A stretch of DNA of 64,000 nucleotides, taken from NCBI GenBank assembly GCA_963971575.1, contig OZ020611.1:143370419-143434418 (forward strand), written 5' to 3'. The stretch's first letter is position 1. Every line of letters begins with the position of its first letter. Shown here in pieces: positions 23,185-34,812 of this stretch. The position numbers were made by a program, and so were the translations under genes. This DNA comes from Liopterus haemorrhoidalis (taxonomy: Eukaryota > Arthropoda > Insecta > Coleoptera > Dytiscidae). A model generated the notes under the pieces. That model did no database searches, had not been told where the DNA came from, and saw nothing but the letters and a program-made list of their open reading frames with translations.

Positions 23185-23485
23185 CAATGGCGGTGCCAGC
23201 CATCGCTGACCCCTCAAAATTGTTCTGGTCCCCAGCCTACCTACCCCCCTCCAAATATGCTTGAAGAAAATTTTATGTTTTAGATAAAACTAAGTGCCCG
23301 GTTCATTTTGGAAAAATTTCTAATTGTGAATGATGGGAACGGGCCAAAGGTCCACTTACGGCCCCTCTTTTTTTTTCAAAATTCTAAACCATATTTTCGT
23401 TCATATTTACAACGATAAAAAAAAATTATGCCCCTCAAATATTTCCTGGCTCCTCCCCAGATTTTAAAAGTTAGCGCAGCCACTG
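23185..23485. mobile_element. MITE, CAATGGCGGTGCC ends
   Basis: Left CAATGGCGGTGCCAGC pairs imperfectly with right GTTAGCGCAGCCACTG. The flanks CTTTTGCA (23177-23184) and CTTTTACA (23486-23493) are an 8-bp target duplication with one mismatch. Interior is non-coding with CCCCTCCAAATATGCTTG and CCTCAAATATTTCCTGGC blocks shared with the elements at 23749 and 27508. Confidence 0.7.
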
Positions 23486-23748
23486 CTTTTACACAAAGGC
23501 GCCTTACATGTCAGTGAAGTCCTTAACTATCAGCAATATTTACGAAATAGTGCTCGGAATCCGGGATTTCTTTGAAAAAAAAAAAGTGCGAGTTAAATCA
23601 AAAAATAAAATAAAAAATATAAAGTAAAATCCGAAAAATATTGCTTCGTGATCGCAAGATCACCAGACTCTCGCAAGATCGCTCGTCAGATCGTGGATTT
23701 CACATATACCGACTCGCTTATTTGTGTCAATCAGGGGCACCTTAGTAC

Positions 23749-24162
23749 CAATGTTGGCGCTTGAGGGGGGTTCGGGGGTGGGGCGTAACCCCCGCCGCCC
23801 CAAATTACTCTGGCCACAAGCTGCCCCCCTAGAAATGCTTGGAGAAAATTTATTAGGCGCTTGAGGACTTTTTGTTTTGTTTGTTTTCACTTGTGTTTTC
23901 ACTTGTCATCAGAGGTTATTGACCTTATTGATTTATGACCTTATTTTTAGGTCATCACTTGTTTGCGAAGTGAGTGAGGATCTTTTTTTAGGTCATTACT
24001 TGTATTTTAGAAGTGGGGACCAGGTATCATTTGAGTTTTAAAAGTTAGGACTTTTTTTGGTCATTTTGTTTCAAGAAGGTTAATAACGATAAAAAATGAT
24101 GTCCTCTTCAAATATTTCTTACCACATCCCCTCCAATTTTAAGAGCTAGCGCCCCGCCACTA
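23749..24162. mobile_element. MITE, CAATGTTGGCGC left end
   Basis: The exact 8-bp duplication CTTAGTAC flanks it (23741-23748, 24163-24170). The left end CAATGTTGGCGC and right end GCGCCCCGCCACTA pair imperfectly. It contains three units of the palindromic GGTCATCACTTG...AAGTGAGGA module (about 23935-24060) and is otherwise related to 23185-23485 and 27508-28538. Confidence 0.75.
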
Positions 24163-24199
24163 CTTAGTACACATGACACCCCCAAGCAAACACCACAAC

Positions 24200-25355
24200 T
24201 AGGGATATGCGATACTGAGAAAGTATCGATATTTGGGTATAGATAATATCGAATAAAAATTATCAATGCCGGTATCGTATCGAAAAAAAATATCGATATT
24301 TTCAAGTATCGAAAAGAAAAATTAATATATTTTCTATAAAACGTAAAAAAAAAACATTTTATTCTTATAATAACAATCTAATTGTTTTACAATATCTAAT
24401 AAATAGATTGAAGTAGTATGGTCATTAAAGTAGTATACATGACTGAAAAGTGACATATGACCAAGGTAACAATAAATTGGACACCTAAAAAAAACGTAGG
24501 CGAGGAAGATTCGTTCATGGAAGAACTAATAAATAAGAGGCGTTCATGAAGAGAAGAGGTAGACGAGGCCATGGAGCCCAGCAAGAGTTCATATACACAC
24601 CAGTTTTGCAAGTGAAAGATCGGAAATCCCTTCGTAAAATATTTATTATGTATTTTCGTTTTATTAATTCTGTTGTCCTAGATTTTTACTAACTACACGT
24701 AACCTAATTACCTAAATTGATTGTATTTACTATTAGTAATTACTATGAGTTTATTACACTATTTTTAATGGGCTAATATTTGGGGAAAATAAAGTACTGT
24801 ATACCTAAAAACTAGGTAATTAGCTTAGGTTTAGATAGTAAAAATCTAGGACAGCATAATTATGAGAATTAGGAAAACAGTAATATAATAAACATTTTAC
24901 GAAGGTATTTCCGATCTTTCACTTGCAAAACTGGTGTGTATATGAACACTTGCTAAAGCTTATAGGTCTGAGTGATTGTTTAAAATAGAATTAAACACTC
25001 CACTCTTCTTCATTGCAAGCACCGAGAAAATTCCTTGGTCTATATTGGTAAAATAGGTCCACACTTTGCTTCTTGGTGGTGACATTTTTAATGAAAATAC
25101 AAAAATAACCAATAACATTTCAGAACCTCAAAAGTAGAGGAAAAAGGCGCCTAACGCTAGCAACTTCTAAACCGTTCAAAGCATGTAATTTTACGATATT
25201 GTTTTAACAAAAAAAAAAAAAAGAAACGATACGATACTGGGTCAAATGTACTGATATTAGTAAAATATCGGAAGATTAGTATCGATACTAAATTCGTGGT
25301 ATCGAATGAAAAATATCGATACTGGTATCGTATCAATAGTATCGGAACATCCCTA
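24200..25355. mobile_element. hAT-type element with ATCGAT-rich ends
   Basis: The ends TAGGGATATGCGATACT and AGTATCGGAACATCCCTA are inverted repeats flanked by the exact 8-bp duplication ACCACAAC (24192-24199, 25356-25363). Both subterminal regions are full of GTATCGATA motifs, likely transposase-binding repeats. The interior contains a long inverted repeat (24580-24954) and no intact coding region. A plus-strand scrap, PKKNVGEEDSFMEELINKRR at about 24484-24545, could be transposase debris. Confidence 0.85.
24580..24954. repeat. internal long inverted repeat, about 135-bp arms
   Basis: The left arm (24580-24715), beginning AGCAAGAGTTCATATACACA, is matched in reverse complement by 24814-24954 at high identity with a few gaps, leaving a spacer of about 100 bp. 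It could form a long hairpin or double-stranded RNA if transcribed. Confidence 0.85.
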
Positions 25356-25363
25356 ACCACAAC

Positions 25364-25984
25364 TGCAGCCCTCCTATTCCCACTTAGGGTTTCCACATTT
25401 GAAAACTTAAAAAGCCAAATATAACAAAGCGGATAAAATAGAGAAGAGTAAAATAAAATATTTACCATTGAAATCAAATGTAATGTTTGTAGTTTTATAT
25501 AAAAAATTAAACAGATAATGATATATACAACAAAGTACCGTTAAGATCAATCGATTTGCATACAGACATAAAAGTTGACCTAACAATACCAAGCTGAATC
25601 GTACACGCGAATTGGAACAACAAATTAAGTGAACGCAAAAATGTTACCTACAGCTACAACATATTGCGCATGAATACCAGCTAAATTTTTCTATAATTAC
25701 TCAGCAATTAAGTTATTTTTATGCATAACATTATGTTACAGTGAACAATTCAAATACTTTTTAACAAATTAACAATGTATAACAAATTTAATCTCGTATT
25801 TGAGATCATATTACTTTTATCTTCAGTGTCGAGTGTAATGTATACAATATATTTCCGCGAAATTTATTTTTATCAGCGAATACTGTCATAGTTTGAGAGG
25901 TTAGTGCTCGAATCACGCTGCCAAAATCAATTTGATAACAAACGTGCATTTAAATTCTAAATCTATATCAATAAATTTGTTTTT
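25364..25984. other. intergenic, no gene seen
   Basis: AT-rich, no recognisable coding region, repeat or RNA gene. Confidence 0.4.
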
Positions 25985-26640
25985 AGTTCTGTTTTTTAGG
26001 GTTTTGTAGGTATGACCAAAAAACCCTTATACCGTCATTTTGTCGTCTGTCTGTCTGTCTGTCTGTCTGTTCGGTAAAAATTGTAGCCAAACGGCTTAAC
26101 CTAGAGAGTTGAAATTTGGCATGCTTATACAACTCTTTGACCCGCACATAGGAAAAATACTAAAACATCTAAAAAACATATCCCCCTAATATCAACAAAT
26201 ATGTGCTCATCGAAAAAAAATATATTTTTTTATAATTCTGAATAGGGTATCAAATGAAAGCTCTTGGTACGTGAATTAACGATCAAATTTTTATTTTTGC
26301 AAAATAAATTATTTTGAAGCGATTTTTGCCAAAATTGTGCAAAAAAATTTTTGTCCCACACCCTGTAGCCCAGTTGGTTTAAACTAAAAATCTGAAAAAA
26401 TTCTAAGTAATGTACATTGGTGTGAACCGGATTAGTACAACAGGAATTTTTGATCAGATTATGTTTTTGGAAAAAAACTCATTTTTTTGTGATTTTTGGC
26501 TAATAATGTACACAAGCTATAGCTTTGTAACACGCTACACGCTACACTGGAACGTGTATGCTGGTGTAGTGGTTTTTGACGCTGGTTTTTCACCCAAGTA
26601 ACTCGATCCGAAAGGGATCGAACTCTGCGAGAAGAGACAA
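25985..26640 (+). repeat. interspersed repeat family with (GTCT)n, plus copy
   Basis: This repeat begins near GGGTTTTGTAGGTATGACC (25998) and carries a GTCT microsatellite (26044-26070), then GTAGCCAAACGGCTTAACC and ATCAAATGAAAGCTCTTGG. Related pieces occur at 19885-19935, 27583-28116 (reverse), 28590-29390 (reverse) and 46290-48455. All copies are non-coding and decayed. The family is unclassified; I saw no clear terminal repeats or tRNA-like head. Confidence 0.6.
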
Positions 26641-27507
26641 TATTATTTTTTGTTTTTTTTTTTTAATTTTTATATTGTTTAAATTATTTTTTCAAAATTC
26701 TAGTTATATTTTGGCAAATGTTGCATTTAATTTTTAAAAGCGTAAATTTAATAACCAGTGGAAATTTTTTAAATTATAATTTAATTCTGTTTCAATGTAC
26801 ACGAAATCAGAGGGGCGGAACTTATAACAACCAATGGAAGCCATAGGCGCAATTTTTAAAATTCTTAATGAACCTTGGTATATAAAAAAAAAATACTGCA
26901 CATATTTAGAACTAAATAATGGTAGGTATTAGGCGTTCGAATTAAAATTAACAAAAAACATATTTTAATATAAAATTTGTTTTGGCATCCCAAATAATCA
27001 TCATTCACTTACTTAATACCTGCAAAACCCTGAAATGTGTGAAAATTCACACTTCACATAATCTTTTAATTTTTTATACACATATCTATATAACTACATA
27101 TTTATAGAATTCCAAAAGTTTCCGGATATATCGAACTTAAAATAAGGGACTTCCCCGACAGTGAAATTGAGAGCGATGAGATAACACCAGTTCCAACTAT
27201 AAAAAAATAGGTACACCAGAGGCAGTTAGAAGCGGAACTGCATACTAACGACATTAATTTGCCAAATACATGAATTTTTAAGTAAGGATTTGTAAAATTT
27301 GTATTGTCACCTACATATATAAACACCTTTTTATCTTTGTTCTTATTTCTTATATTATATGTTCTTATATTTTGTGAATGTAAAAATTTAAATAAAAGGG
27401 TTAAATCAGACGGTAATGTTTTTTGAAACATATTACTTAACCTCGGTTGTAACAAACCGTTTTTGTCGGTCCTCTGGAGTTTGTTATAACTGGACCCTAC
27501 TGTAATC
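26641..27507. other. spacer with a repeat-family end piece
   Basis: 27006-27058 (TACTTAATACCTGCAAAACC...) is an end piece of the same repeat family. It lies inverted relative to 28590-28643 (TTGTAGGTATTTAATAAG), so the two face each other around the MITE at 27508-28538. The rest shows no gene. Confidence 0.45.
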
Positions 27508-28538
27508 CAGTGGCGGCGCCAGCGAGGAGTCTAGGGGGTTCCCCATAAAAATTGTTTTGCCCCGCCCCCCGATATGCTTGAATTAAAAAAATAATTAATT
27601 TTGTAAAAAACACAAAAACTGCAATATTTTTTAAAAACGCAATCTGATCATAAATTCCTCTCGTACGTTTCCGGCTCAGACCAATGTCTTTTTACCTATA
27701 ATTTTTTAAGATTTTTAGTTTAACCCCTTTAGGCAAAAGGGGGCGGGAGAAGAACTATTTTAGCACATTTTTGGCTAAAATCGTGTTAAAGAAAACGAAT
27801 TTCAGATTTTTAGATTAACCCCTCTGAGAGATAGGGTGGGGAAAAAAAGTTTTTTTGACACATTTTTGTAAAAATTCCATAAATTTGTTTGAGAAATTTG
27901 TTGATCCACACATTAAGAGGTTTCATTTGGTATGTCACTCAAAATTTTCAAAAAATATTAATTTTTTTATTAAATATATAATTGTTTATATTTATCTCGG
28001 GATGAGTTTTTTTCGTATAAACATACCAAATTTCTATGTTTCGCCGTTTGGCTACAATTTCTACCGTACAGACAGACACATGAGTTACGTTATAAGGGTT
28101 TTTTGGTGGTCATACCCAGAGCCGGCGGAAGCGGGCATGTAAGGCATGCGGTGTATGCGGGCGCCGCTGAGAGGAGAGCGCTGACATGAGACTCAAAAGG
28201 GCGCCAAATATGCCAAATGAACGTAAAAGTAATTTAGTAAAATGTAATTTTAGAAGTGAGGACCTTTTTTTAAGGTCTTCACTTGACATTTGGAAATGAG
28301 GACCTTTTTTTTAGGTCTTTACTTAAAATTTAGAAGTGAGGACATTTTTTTTTAGGTCTTCACTTGAAATTTAAAAGTGAGGATCTTTGTTTTAGTTAAG
28401 GGGCGCTCAATTAAATCTTGCCTACGGGCGCTAGAGACTCTCGCGTCGGCTCTGGTCGTACCTACAAGTCCCTAAAAATGGCGCCCCCCTAAAATATTTC
28501 CTCCCCCCCCAGATTTTAAAAAATTAGCGCCGCCACTG
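27508..28538. mobile_element. MITE, CAGTGGCGGCGCCA ends, with nested insertions
   Basis: Ends CAGTGGCGGCGCCAGC and TAGCGCCGCCACTG pair well. The flanks CTGTAATC (27500-27507) and CTTTAGTC (28539-28546) agree at six of eight positions. Inside lie a reverse copy of the GTCT repeat family (from about 27583) and, within that, another MITE at 28117-28454, so three insertions are nested. The original element is probably about 150 bp. Confidence 0.7.
28117..28454. mobile_element. MITE, CAGAGCCGGCG ends
   Basis: Ends CAGAGCCGGCGGAAGCG and CGCGTCGGCTCTG. Flanks GTCATACC (28109-28116) and GTCGTACC (28455-28462) are an 8-bp duplication with one mismatch. The interior carries four units of the palindromic module (GGTCTTCACTTG...AGAAGTGAGGACC) at about 28255-28390. 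Non-coding. Confidence 0.8.
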
Positions 28539-28589
28539 CTTTAGTCTTATGTATTACTGACTTAACAGTAAAAAGTATGTATATAAAAA

Positions 28590-29390
28590 TTGATGTGAAG
28601 TGTGAACACATTTCGGGGTTTTGTAGGTATTTAATAAGTGTAAAAAGCCAACAGAATGCTGGATGTCTAAGAATATTTTTTGATAAAAAGTTTTTTGATG
28701 ATCAATATTAGTCGTTATTTTAGTACTAAGAGTTTCCGATTAATTTATTTGAACTAAATTTAAAAAATTTGCAAATAATTCATCATAATAAAATTTAAAT
28801 AAAAAAATCCCAGCGATTTTTTCTACGTTTGTTTCGTATCTCAGTCTTCATTAAATTAATAAGAAACATTAATAAAAGGCTTATTTTATTCAATTTCAAA
28901 AACGTATTGTCACGAACAGCAGTGTATTATTTTATTTACAAGTATTTCACTACTAAAAATGATTTATTCTTGTTTGATACCTTAAAGATAAAAAACTAAA
29001 CTGATTCAAACAATAGGTAGAATCATGGCGTATAACAGTAGGCGCTCCGCTACATCTGTAGGCTCCTTACATACATGGAATTCGATTCTCAGCTGTTAAA
29101 AAAAAATTATTATATTTTTAATTTCGAAAGAAGACGTATACTACCTTAGCCATAATTATAAAAAATCCATATAATTATTAGCCGTTAATTAAAAAAATAA
29201 TTAATTTCGTCAAAAATACAAAAATTGCAATATTTTCCAGAAACGTAGTCAAAAATTCCTCTCATACTTTTCCGGCTCAGATCAATGTACATTACCTATA
29301 TTTTTTTTCAGATTTTTAATTTAACCCCTTTAGATTAAAGGGTGCGGGACAAGAATTCATTTAGCATATCTAATGGGTGGTTTCAAAGGC
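28590..29390 (-). repeat. GTCT repeat family, minus copy; SINE-like piece
   Basis: In reverse complement this matches two parts of the plus copy at 46600-48455: 28590-28690 with 48355-48455, and about 28840-28880 with 47040-47115. The stretch 29190-29370 is a direct relative of 27583-27780. Within it, 29026-29092 (GGCGCTCCGCTACATCTGTA followed by TTCGATTCTC) resembles the A and B boxes of a tRNA-derived SINE. A related piece in the opposite orientation is at 46790-46920. Confidence 0.55.
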
Positions 29391-30340
29391 CGTGACCTAA
29401 AAATCTTGACATATCTCACTTATTATCGATTAACAGCAAACAATTATATAACAAAAATTGTTTAAAATATGAAAACATGTCTTTTTGTTTTGTGTATTTT
29501 TAAAAATGCATAAAACAAAAATAGTCTAAATTGGTTTTTATTTATTTTTTATATTTGTTCTATATACCATATTTTTCAAGAGAATGAATATTTAAGGGGC
29601 TATGGTAGGCGCTACCTAAAAAACGAAAGATCCCACTTATTTGCATTACAGATAAAAATTACACAACAAAAAATATACGAATAACTGGATAAAATATTAT
29701 AGTTTATCTTAGCAAATCAGTTTCCGGGCTGGTTTTTTTATCAAGGTCAGTTTTTGATATAATCTGTCAATAGCACGTGTCACGATTGACAGCTGACAGA
29801 CAAGTCAAATTTCTAAAAGTGTCCAACTTACCAAAAAGTAACAGCTGACAACCAATTTGCATTTGCTCTAGGATTTGGTTTTTTCTCTTGTTTAATTCCA
29901 GATTCCATATTGCGTAATTAAAATAATTTATTTAACACAAAAAATAATTTAAAAATGATTAAACTACAAATTTAATTCACATAGGTGTGTGGTATAAGAA
30001 TTATTTTAAATTTAAACTGTTCACAGACATTACACACACCTCCAAAGACTGAACTGTACTGCCGTCATCAGATGTTTCGCCACTACTTTTATGCGGAACT
30101 CTAAATCAGAAGTTCTTAAACCGTGGTTCTTTTCGGAAACTTTTCAGTTCTTACAGTCAGAACCGACCTCCTTCATAAAGTGGTCCGGGTGTAGGTAATT
30201 TTTTGAGGCCCCTAACAATTTCTTAACAATAGAAATTCTAAAAATCTTCGCATGAAAAAATATAATAAAGAAAATAAAAAAGTAAACATGGTCAAGTAAT
30301 TCAATACAATTTCATAATTCAGTGTAAGACAATTGGTGGT
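29391..30340. other. intergenic, no gene seen
   Basis: AT-rich sequence without recognisable genes. From about 30140 the composition changes to CC/GG-rich scraps (GGTCCGGGTGTAGG) that resemble decayed hAT-type element ends. Confidence 0.35.
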
Positions 30341-30605
30341 GATTGGCGACCGAAGATCGCTCACGAACATTTAGTGAATGGGGGGGGGGGGGTGGAAAAC
30401 CAAACAGTGGTCCCCAACAAAAAAACTATTTAATTCCATTTCCTTACCTAATTTATTTTACTTTCTGGGCCCCGCGATATCACATAAGGCCCCAGACTTG
30501 TGGCTCATATACAGCCTTGGTCTCCATACTTTCTGGATGCCATACAGCCTGAGCCCCTATACAGTGTAGACTGTATAGGAGCGTAGGCTCCTATACAACC
30601 TCGGC

Positions 30606-31125
30606 ACCCCCTATACCGTCTGGAACCCAAGAGCCTTGCACGTACTACCCCCTGTGGTCGATTCTATTTAGAGTTAAAATGTTAAAATACAAGTATTAAT
30701 TTAAGTACATTTTCTTTGTTTCTTGAAGATTATTGAGCTTTGTAAAACAACTTATAACGATATAGCCTGAGCCCATATACAGCCCGGGGTCCAAGAGCCT
30801 TGCACCTGCTGCCTCCTGTGACCCATCCTATTTAGAGGTAATACAAAATGTTAAAAAATAAGCATTCAATTAAGTACATTTTCTTTGTTTCTTGAAAATT
30901 ATTGAGCTTTGTAAAAAAACATTTTATAGCGATACAGCCTGAGCCCATATACAGCCCGGGATTCAAGAGCCTTGCACCTGCTGCCTCCTGTAGCCCATCC
31001 TATTTAGAGTTAATACAAAATGTTAAAAAATAATTAAAGTACATTTTCTTTGTTTCTTGAGGGTTAATGAGCTTTGTAAAACAAACATTTTATAGCGATA
31101 CAGCCTGAGCCTATATACAGCCCGG
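30606..31125. repeat. tandem array, about 170-bp units
   Basis: Three units and a partial fourth contain ATAGCCTGAGCCCATATACA, CAAGAGCCTTGCACCTGCTG, ATCCTATTTAGAG and TTTTCTTTGTTTCTTGA in the same order. CAGCCTGAGCC recurs at about 30545, 30765, 30936 and 31103. The last unit has lost about a dozen bases. No open frame is conserved across units, so this is satellite-like, probably inside a decayed hAT element. Confidence 0.85.
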
Positions 31126-31129
31126 TATG

Positions 31130-31530
31130 TAACATAGTAGTTCGTAATTCATTTTTTATTCTTTTTAACCGTGAAAATGAGTTCTCTCCACTACAATTGG
31201 TGACCATTAAGCAAAGGAATATCCTTGTATAGGGTGACCATTTTCTTAAGAAGACAATTGCAAAATTCAAGTGAAGAGAAAAAAAAAAGGTCCTCATCGC
31301 CCAAAATCCAAGTGAAGAGCAAAAAAAGGTCTTCACCTCCCAAATCCAAGTGAAGAGCAAAAAAAAAATGTTAAAATGCGGGACAAAGCGGGACAAAATG
31401 TTAAAATGCGGGACTTTTGCGGAACGCATCTTAATGCGGGACGAATGGTCACACTATCCTTGTAGCAACTTCCACATTCGGGAAAATTTCTTCTAATTTA
31501 TTTGCTTTTATTAGAGTATGTTTTTGCTTT
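31130..31530 (-). pseudogene. hAT transposase C-terminal fragment, split by a MITE
   Basis: On the minus strand, 31530-31457 reads KANKLEEIFPNVEVATR, and 31229-31130 continues IFLCLMVTNCSGENSFSRLK then RIKNELRTTMLH. Joined in thought, these are the hAT dimerisation domain (ERSFS.LK.IKN.LRSTM). The MITE at 31230-31456 separates them. Upstream transposase domains were not found. Confidence 0.75.
31230..31456. mobile_element. MITE, TAGGGTGACCAT ends
   Basis: Ends TAGGGTGACCATTTTCTTA and GGGACGAATGGTCACACTA. The exact 8-bp duplication TCCTTGTA is at 31222-31229 and 31457-31464. It contains several GCGGGACAAA units and two units of the palindromic GGTC-TCACTT module. A second family member is at 44561-44782. 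It disrupts a hAT transposase fragment. Confidence 0.92.
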
Positions 31531-31543
31531 GTTTATGCTTTTG

Positions 31544-31936
31544 TTAGAGGTCTGAACGGGCTCGGGCTTGGCCCATGGGCCCAGGCCCGACCCGGCCCGA
31601 AGGCTGGGTACGGGTCTACTGACATGTATTATATTCGCGCTCGGGCCGGATAAGAAAAATAATACCTTTAAATAATATATTTTAAAATCTTCGTTAAAAA
31701 ATATATTTTTTTTTAATTTCTAGTTTTATAATTATTATAAAAACTGTAAGCAATTTTTGTATCATAATATTTTTTTAACGAGGTTTATTCGGGCCGAATT
31801 TAAAATTTTGTCGGGTTCGGGCCGGGTAGATGCAATAATTGTATTAATATTTTCGGTCTCGGGTCGGGCCGGACTGGAAACAGAACGGGCCGGGCCGGGT
31901 AAAGGTGATCCAAAATAGGACCCTGCAGACCTCTAA
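31544..31936. mobile_element. MITE, TTAGAGGTCTG ends
   Basis: The inverted ends TTAGAGGTCTG (31544) and CAGACCTCTAA (ending 31936) enclose a non-coding interior with many CGGGCC/GGCCCG units (CCCAGGCCCGACCCGGCCCG and TCGGGCCGGGTAG). I could not identify a target duplication. The terminus style resembles known hAT elements. Confidence 0.6.
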
Positions 31937-33430
31937 CTCCAGTCCGCCGATTCATTTGCAAGGTTTTTTAAAAAAAGTAGTAAAATTGTAGTTAAATTGC
32001 ACTAAAAATTGAGCTCATCTTTTTTCCGTGTAAACGACGACCTCGGCATTTTGAGGGCCCCATCAAGCCGGGGGCCCTGGGCTCGTGCCCCATGTGCCCT
32101 TATGGATAAGACGGAACTGGTCCCTCTACCCGCTCAGTTTTAAATATGTATTTATTCAGCCGCACATTCAAAATTTTCTTAGAGGGAGCCAAAAAAAATC
32201 TTGGGGGCCTTAGTTCAAGTTCAGGAAAAATTATGCCTTAAAAACGTGTTTGGGAGAGGGGGGGGTCGAGTCAATGATCCCCCCCATATTTTTAAACTAT
32301 ATAGCATATGACACCAGGATACTAAGCAATTACGAAATATTTTGAAATAAGTCAGAAAATCTTGTATGCGACACAAAACTGTTACGGCGGCTTAACTGTA
32401 AAAGCTATATATATATATATATATGACAGCAGTGGCGCAGACAAGGGGGGGGGGGGCGACAGGTCTGGGGCCCCTCCCAGAACCAGCAGATTACACGTCG
32501 CTGCTCGGGGAGTTGAAGATAAAATTTGTTTACCACAACCAGTGGCGCAGCCAAGGGGGGGGGGGTGCTTTTTTTTGCTCATCACTTGGATTTTGGGAGG
32601 TGAAGACCTTTTTTTTTGTTTTGTTCATCATTTAGATTTTGGGAGGAGAGAACCTTATTTTTGCAAGGGTGCTAAAACACGGTTTTGCCCCTAGCGCAAG
32701 TTTTCCTTACTGCGGATCTGAGCGCAAGCATTTGAAGAAGCCGACAGACCAAGCAAACTACGTAGCAATTTTTACGTTCTTAAGTTTGCGTCTGCGCTGT
32801 AACATCTCCGTCTCTCGCTCTCATTTAATAACTTTCTTTGTCAGCGGTTTGAATATTTAAGGTTAAGTTTCATTTAAATTTATATATGATATACATTTTA
32901 TTTAATAAAAATTAAAAAAATAAATTGAAATTGTACCAAAATTTTGTTATAGTGCATCTTTGATTAAAAAAATCGTGATTACAATGTTTAAAATAAAAAT
33001 TATTGGTAGTACTAGTTTCTTATTTTTGTACTGTTGCAATCACTGAAAATCATTTGTGTTGGCGACATTTTTAACCCCAGTATGGCCGCCGTTGTGCTAC
33101 TTTATATAATCTAGTGACTTTAGGCACACCTACTTAGAAATAGAAAAATAAATTTTGGATGCAGACGCCCCTGTATTCACGATATATCAATTTCAACTCG
33201 TCATAAAAAAATCCTTCGTGTACTTTATTTTTATTAATGGTATTTACGGACAATGATGTTACAATAAAAACGACGCTGGTATTTTTTGAAAAGATTTTGC
33301 GGCACATTTGGAGAATTTTGCGGCACACCTTTGGGAAACACAAATATATTTTCCTGCCCCATCCCAGATTTTTCTCAAATATATCCTGGCCCCTCCAGAT
33401 TTTAGGTGCCAGCGCCACCACTGGGTAGAT
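31937..33430. other. mosaic of MITE fragments, no gene
   Basis: Element left ends CAGTGGCGCAGACAAG (32429) and CAGTGGCGCAGCCAAG (32541), each followed by a G run, and a right end GCCAGCGCCACCACTG (ending about 33423) are visible, but no flanking duplication links them. 32575-32660 contains two units of the palindromic module. 32048-32110 (GGGGGCCCTGGGCTCGTGCC) resembles another decayed end. An AT repeat lies at 32407-32424. Confidence 0.45.
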
Positions 33431-34401
33431 TAAAAGAAAAAAATATACTTGGATAGGTCCAAGTATTTTTTAAAATCCCGTTTCATGTAGGAGAAGAACG
33501 TTTAAATTCACTGGATAAGATTTATATTTTAATTAATTTTGCATATTTTATCAGACACTTAATAATGAGTTCATTTAAAACAAATAATTTAAATTGAATA
33601 TTAATTATAGCTCAAAAACTATGTGGTGACACATTAACTTTTCTTTTGCGAATCTTATTGGACATCATTTTCCGCCCATGACCAACCCACTTTAAAAAAA
33701 TAAAATTATTTTGCACATCTTAATTGGATCTTAAATCTAAAAATAAATTCCACATTTTACTAAATAATGGTTAGTCTTATGCAGGTGTGCACCCAGAATT
33801 TTTCTTGTGGGGGGCTCAGAAACCTAATTTTATTCTTAAGTGCTTATATCAAATTTATGTTGTGGCGTTCTCACATTAAATTTTAAGACAAATCTGTCTC
33901 TTAAAAGCGAGTTTTTTGAGCGATTGCGGGGAATCGAGCGTGAGCGGGAAAACTTACGAAAAAAGTAATTTGGAGGTACGATGGGCCGCTAAATGGTGAA
34001 CCCTCCGCGGTTGTGGGCGTAGCGTGCCCATAGTTACGCCACTGCATTTTATACTTGTTCGCAACACCAGGGGATTTCCCGCTTTTTCATTCGTCTATTT
34101 ATAAACTTTATTGTGCTTCAACATATTATTTACTTATTAATTTTTTTAGTATTCTAAAAAATTATATTTTCCGTGTCCTGTAGAATTTGACGTGCAACCA
34201 AGATCAAAAATGTGGAAAATATAATAAATAATGCATTTCGCATCAAAATCGATCATATTTTTCAAAAATTTTATAGATTGCATAACATACTGTGACGAAT
34301 ATGCATAATTGTGCATGATCTGTGCATTTGGAGATGATGGTATCCATGGATATAAACAGCGGGTCTGACAGTGACACTTGTAGTTGTCAAAATAAATGTA
34401 C
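33431..34401. other. intergenic, no gene seen
   Basis: No coding region. A possible MITE (CAGGTGTGCACCCAGAA at 33783 to GTTACGCCACTG ending 34046) lacks a convincing target duplication. Short open frames here have no known motif. Confidence 0.4.
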
Positions 34402-34403
34402 TA

Positions 34404-34810
34404 CAGTCTGTTTCAAACGCTTAGGCGGAACTAAATGGGAATTTCGTTCTTTTAGGTTGTCACCACAAGGGACCTTGCTTGGGTTATTTCATTTTTCACG
34501 TTGCAATGTCAAAATTTAAAATTACAACAATGAAACCATGGAAACGAATAACCTATGTCAAAATTAAATTATTTTTTTAATATATTATAATGACAAAAAA
34601 ATTAATAAATGGGAAATTTGTATTAAGAATGACACAAAAAATCAAAATATAAAGAAAATGACAATTTAAAATGATATTAACCTTAACCAAAAATGTGTAT
34701 TGTAAGTATGATTTACAAAGCTTAAACAAAACGGTCGAAAAGCACGATTTAAACGATGAAAGTAACTAGATTGCAAAATTTAGTTCCGCTTAACCGTTTG
34801 GAACAGACTG
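34404..34810. mobile_element. TA-flanked MITE, CAGTCTGTTTCAAACG ends
   Basis: The ends CAGTCTGTTTCAAACGCTTA and TAACCGTTTGGAACAGACTG, with GCGGAACTAAA/TTTAGTTCCGC just inside, are near-perfect inverted repeats of about 32 bp. TA flanks both (34402-34403, 34811-34812). It is non-coding and a relative of the MITEs at 10690 and 14945. Probably mobilised by a Tc1/mariner-type transposase. Confidence 0.88.
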
Positions 34811-34812
34811 TA

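Noticed and set aside
32382..32694. overlapping proline/glycine-rich frames
   Set aside because: They are translations of G/C runs in MITE ends on both strands.
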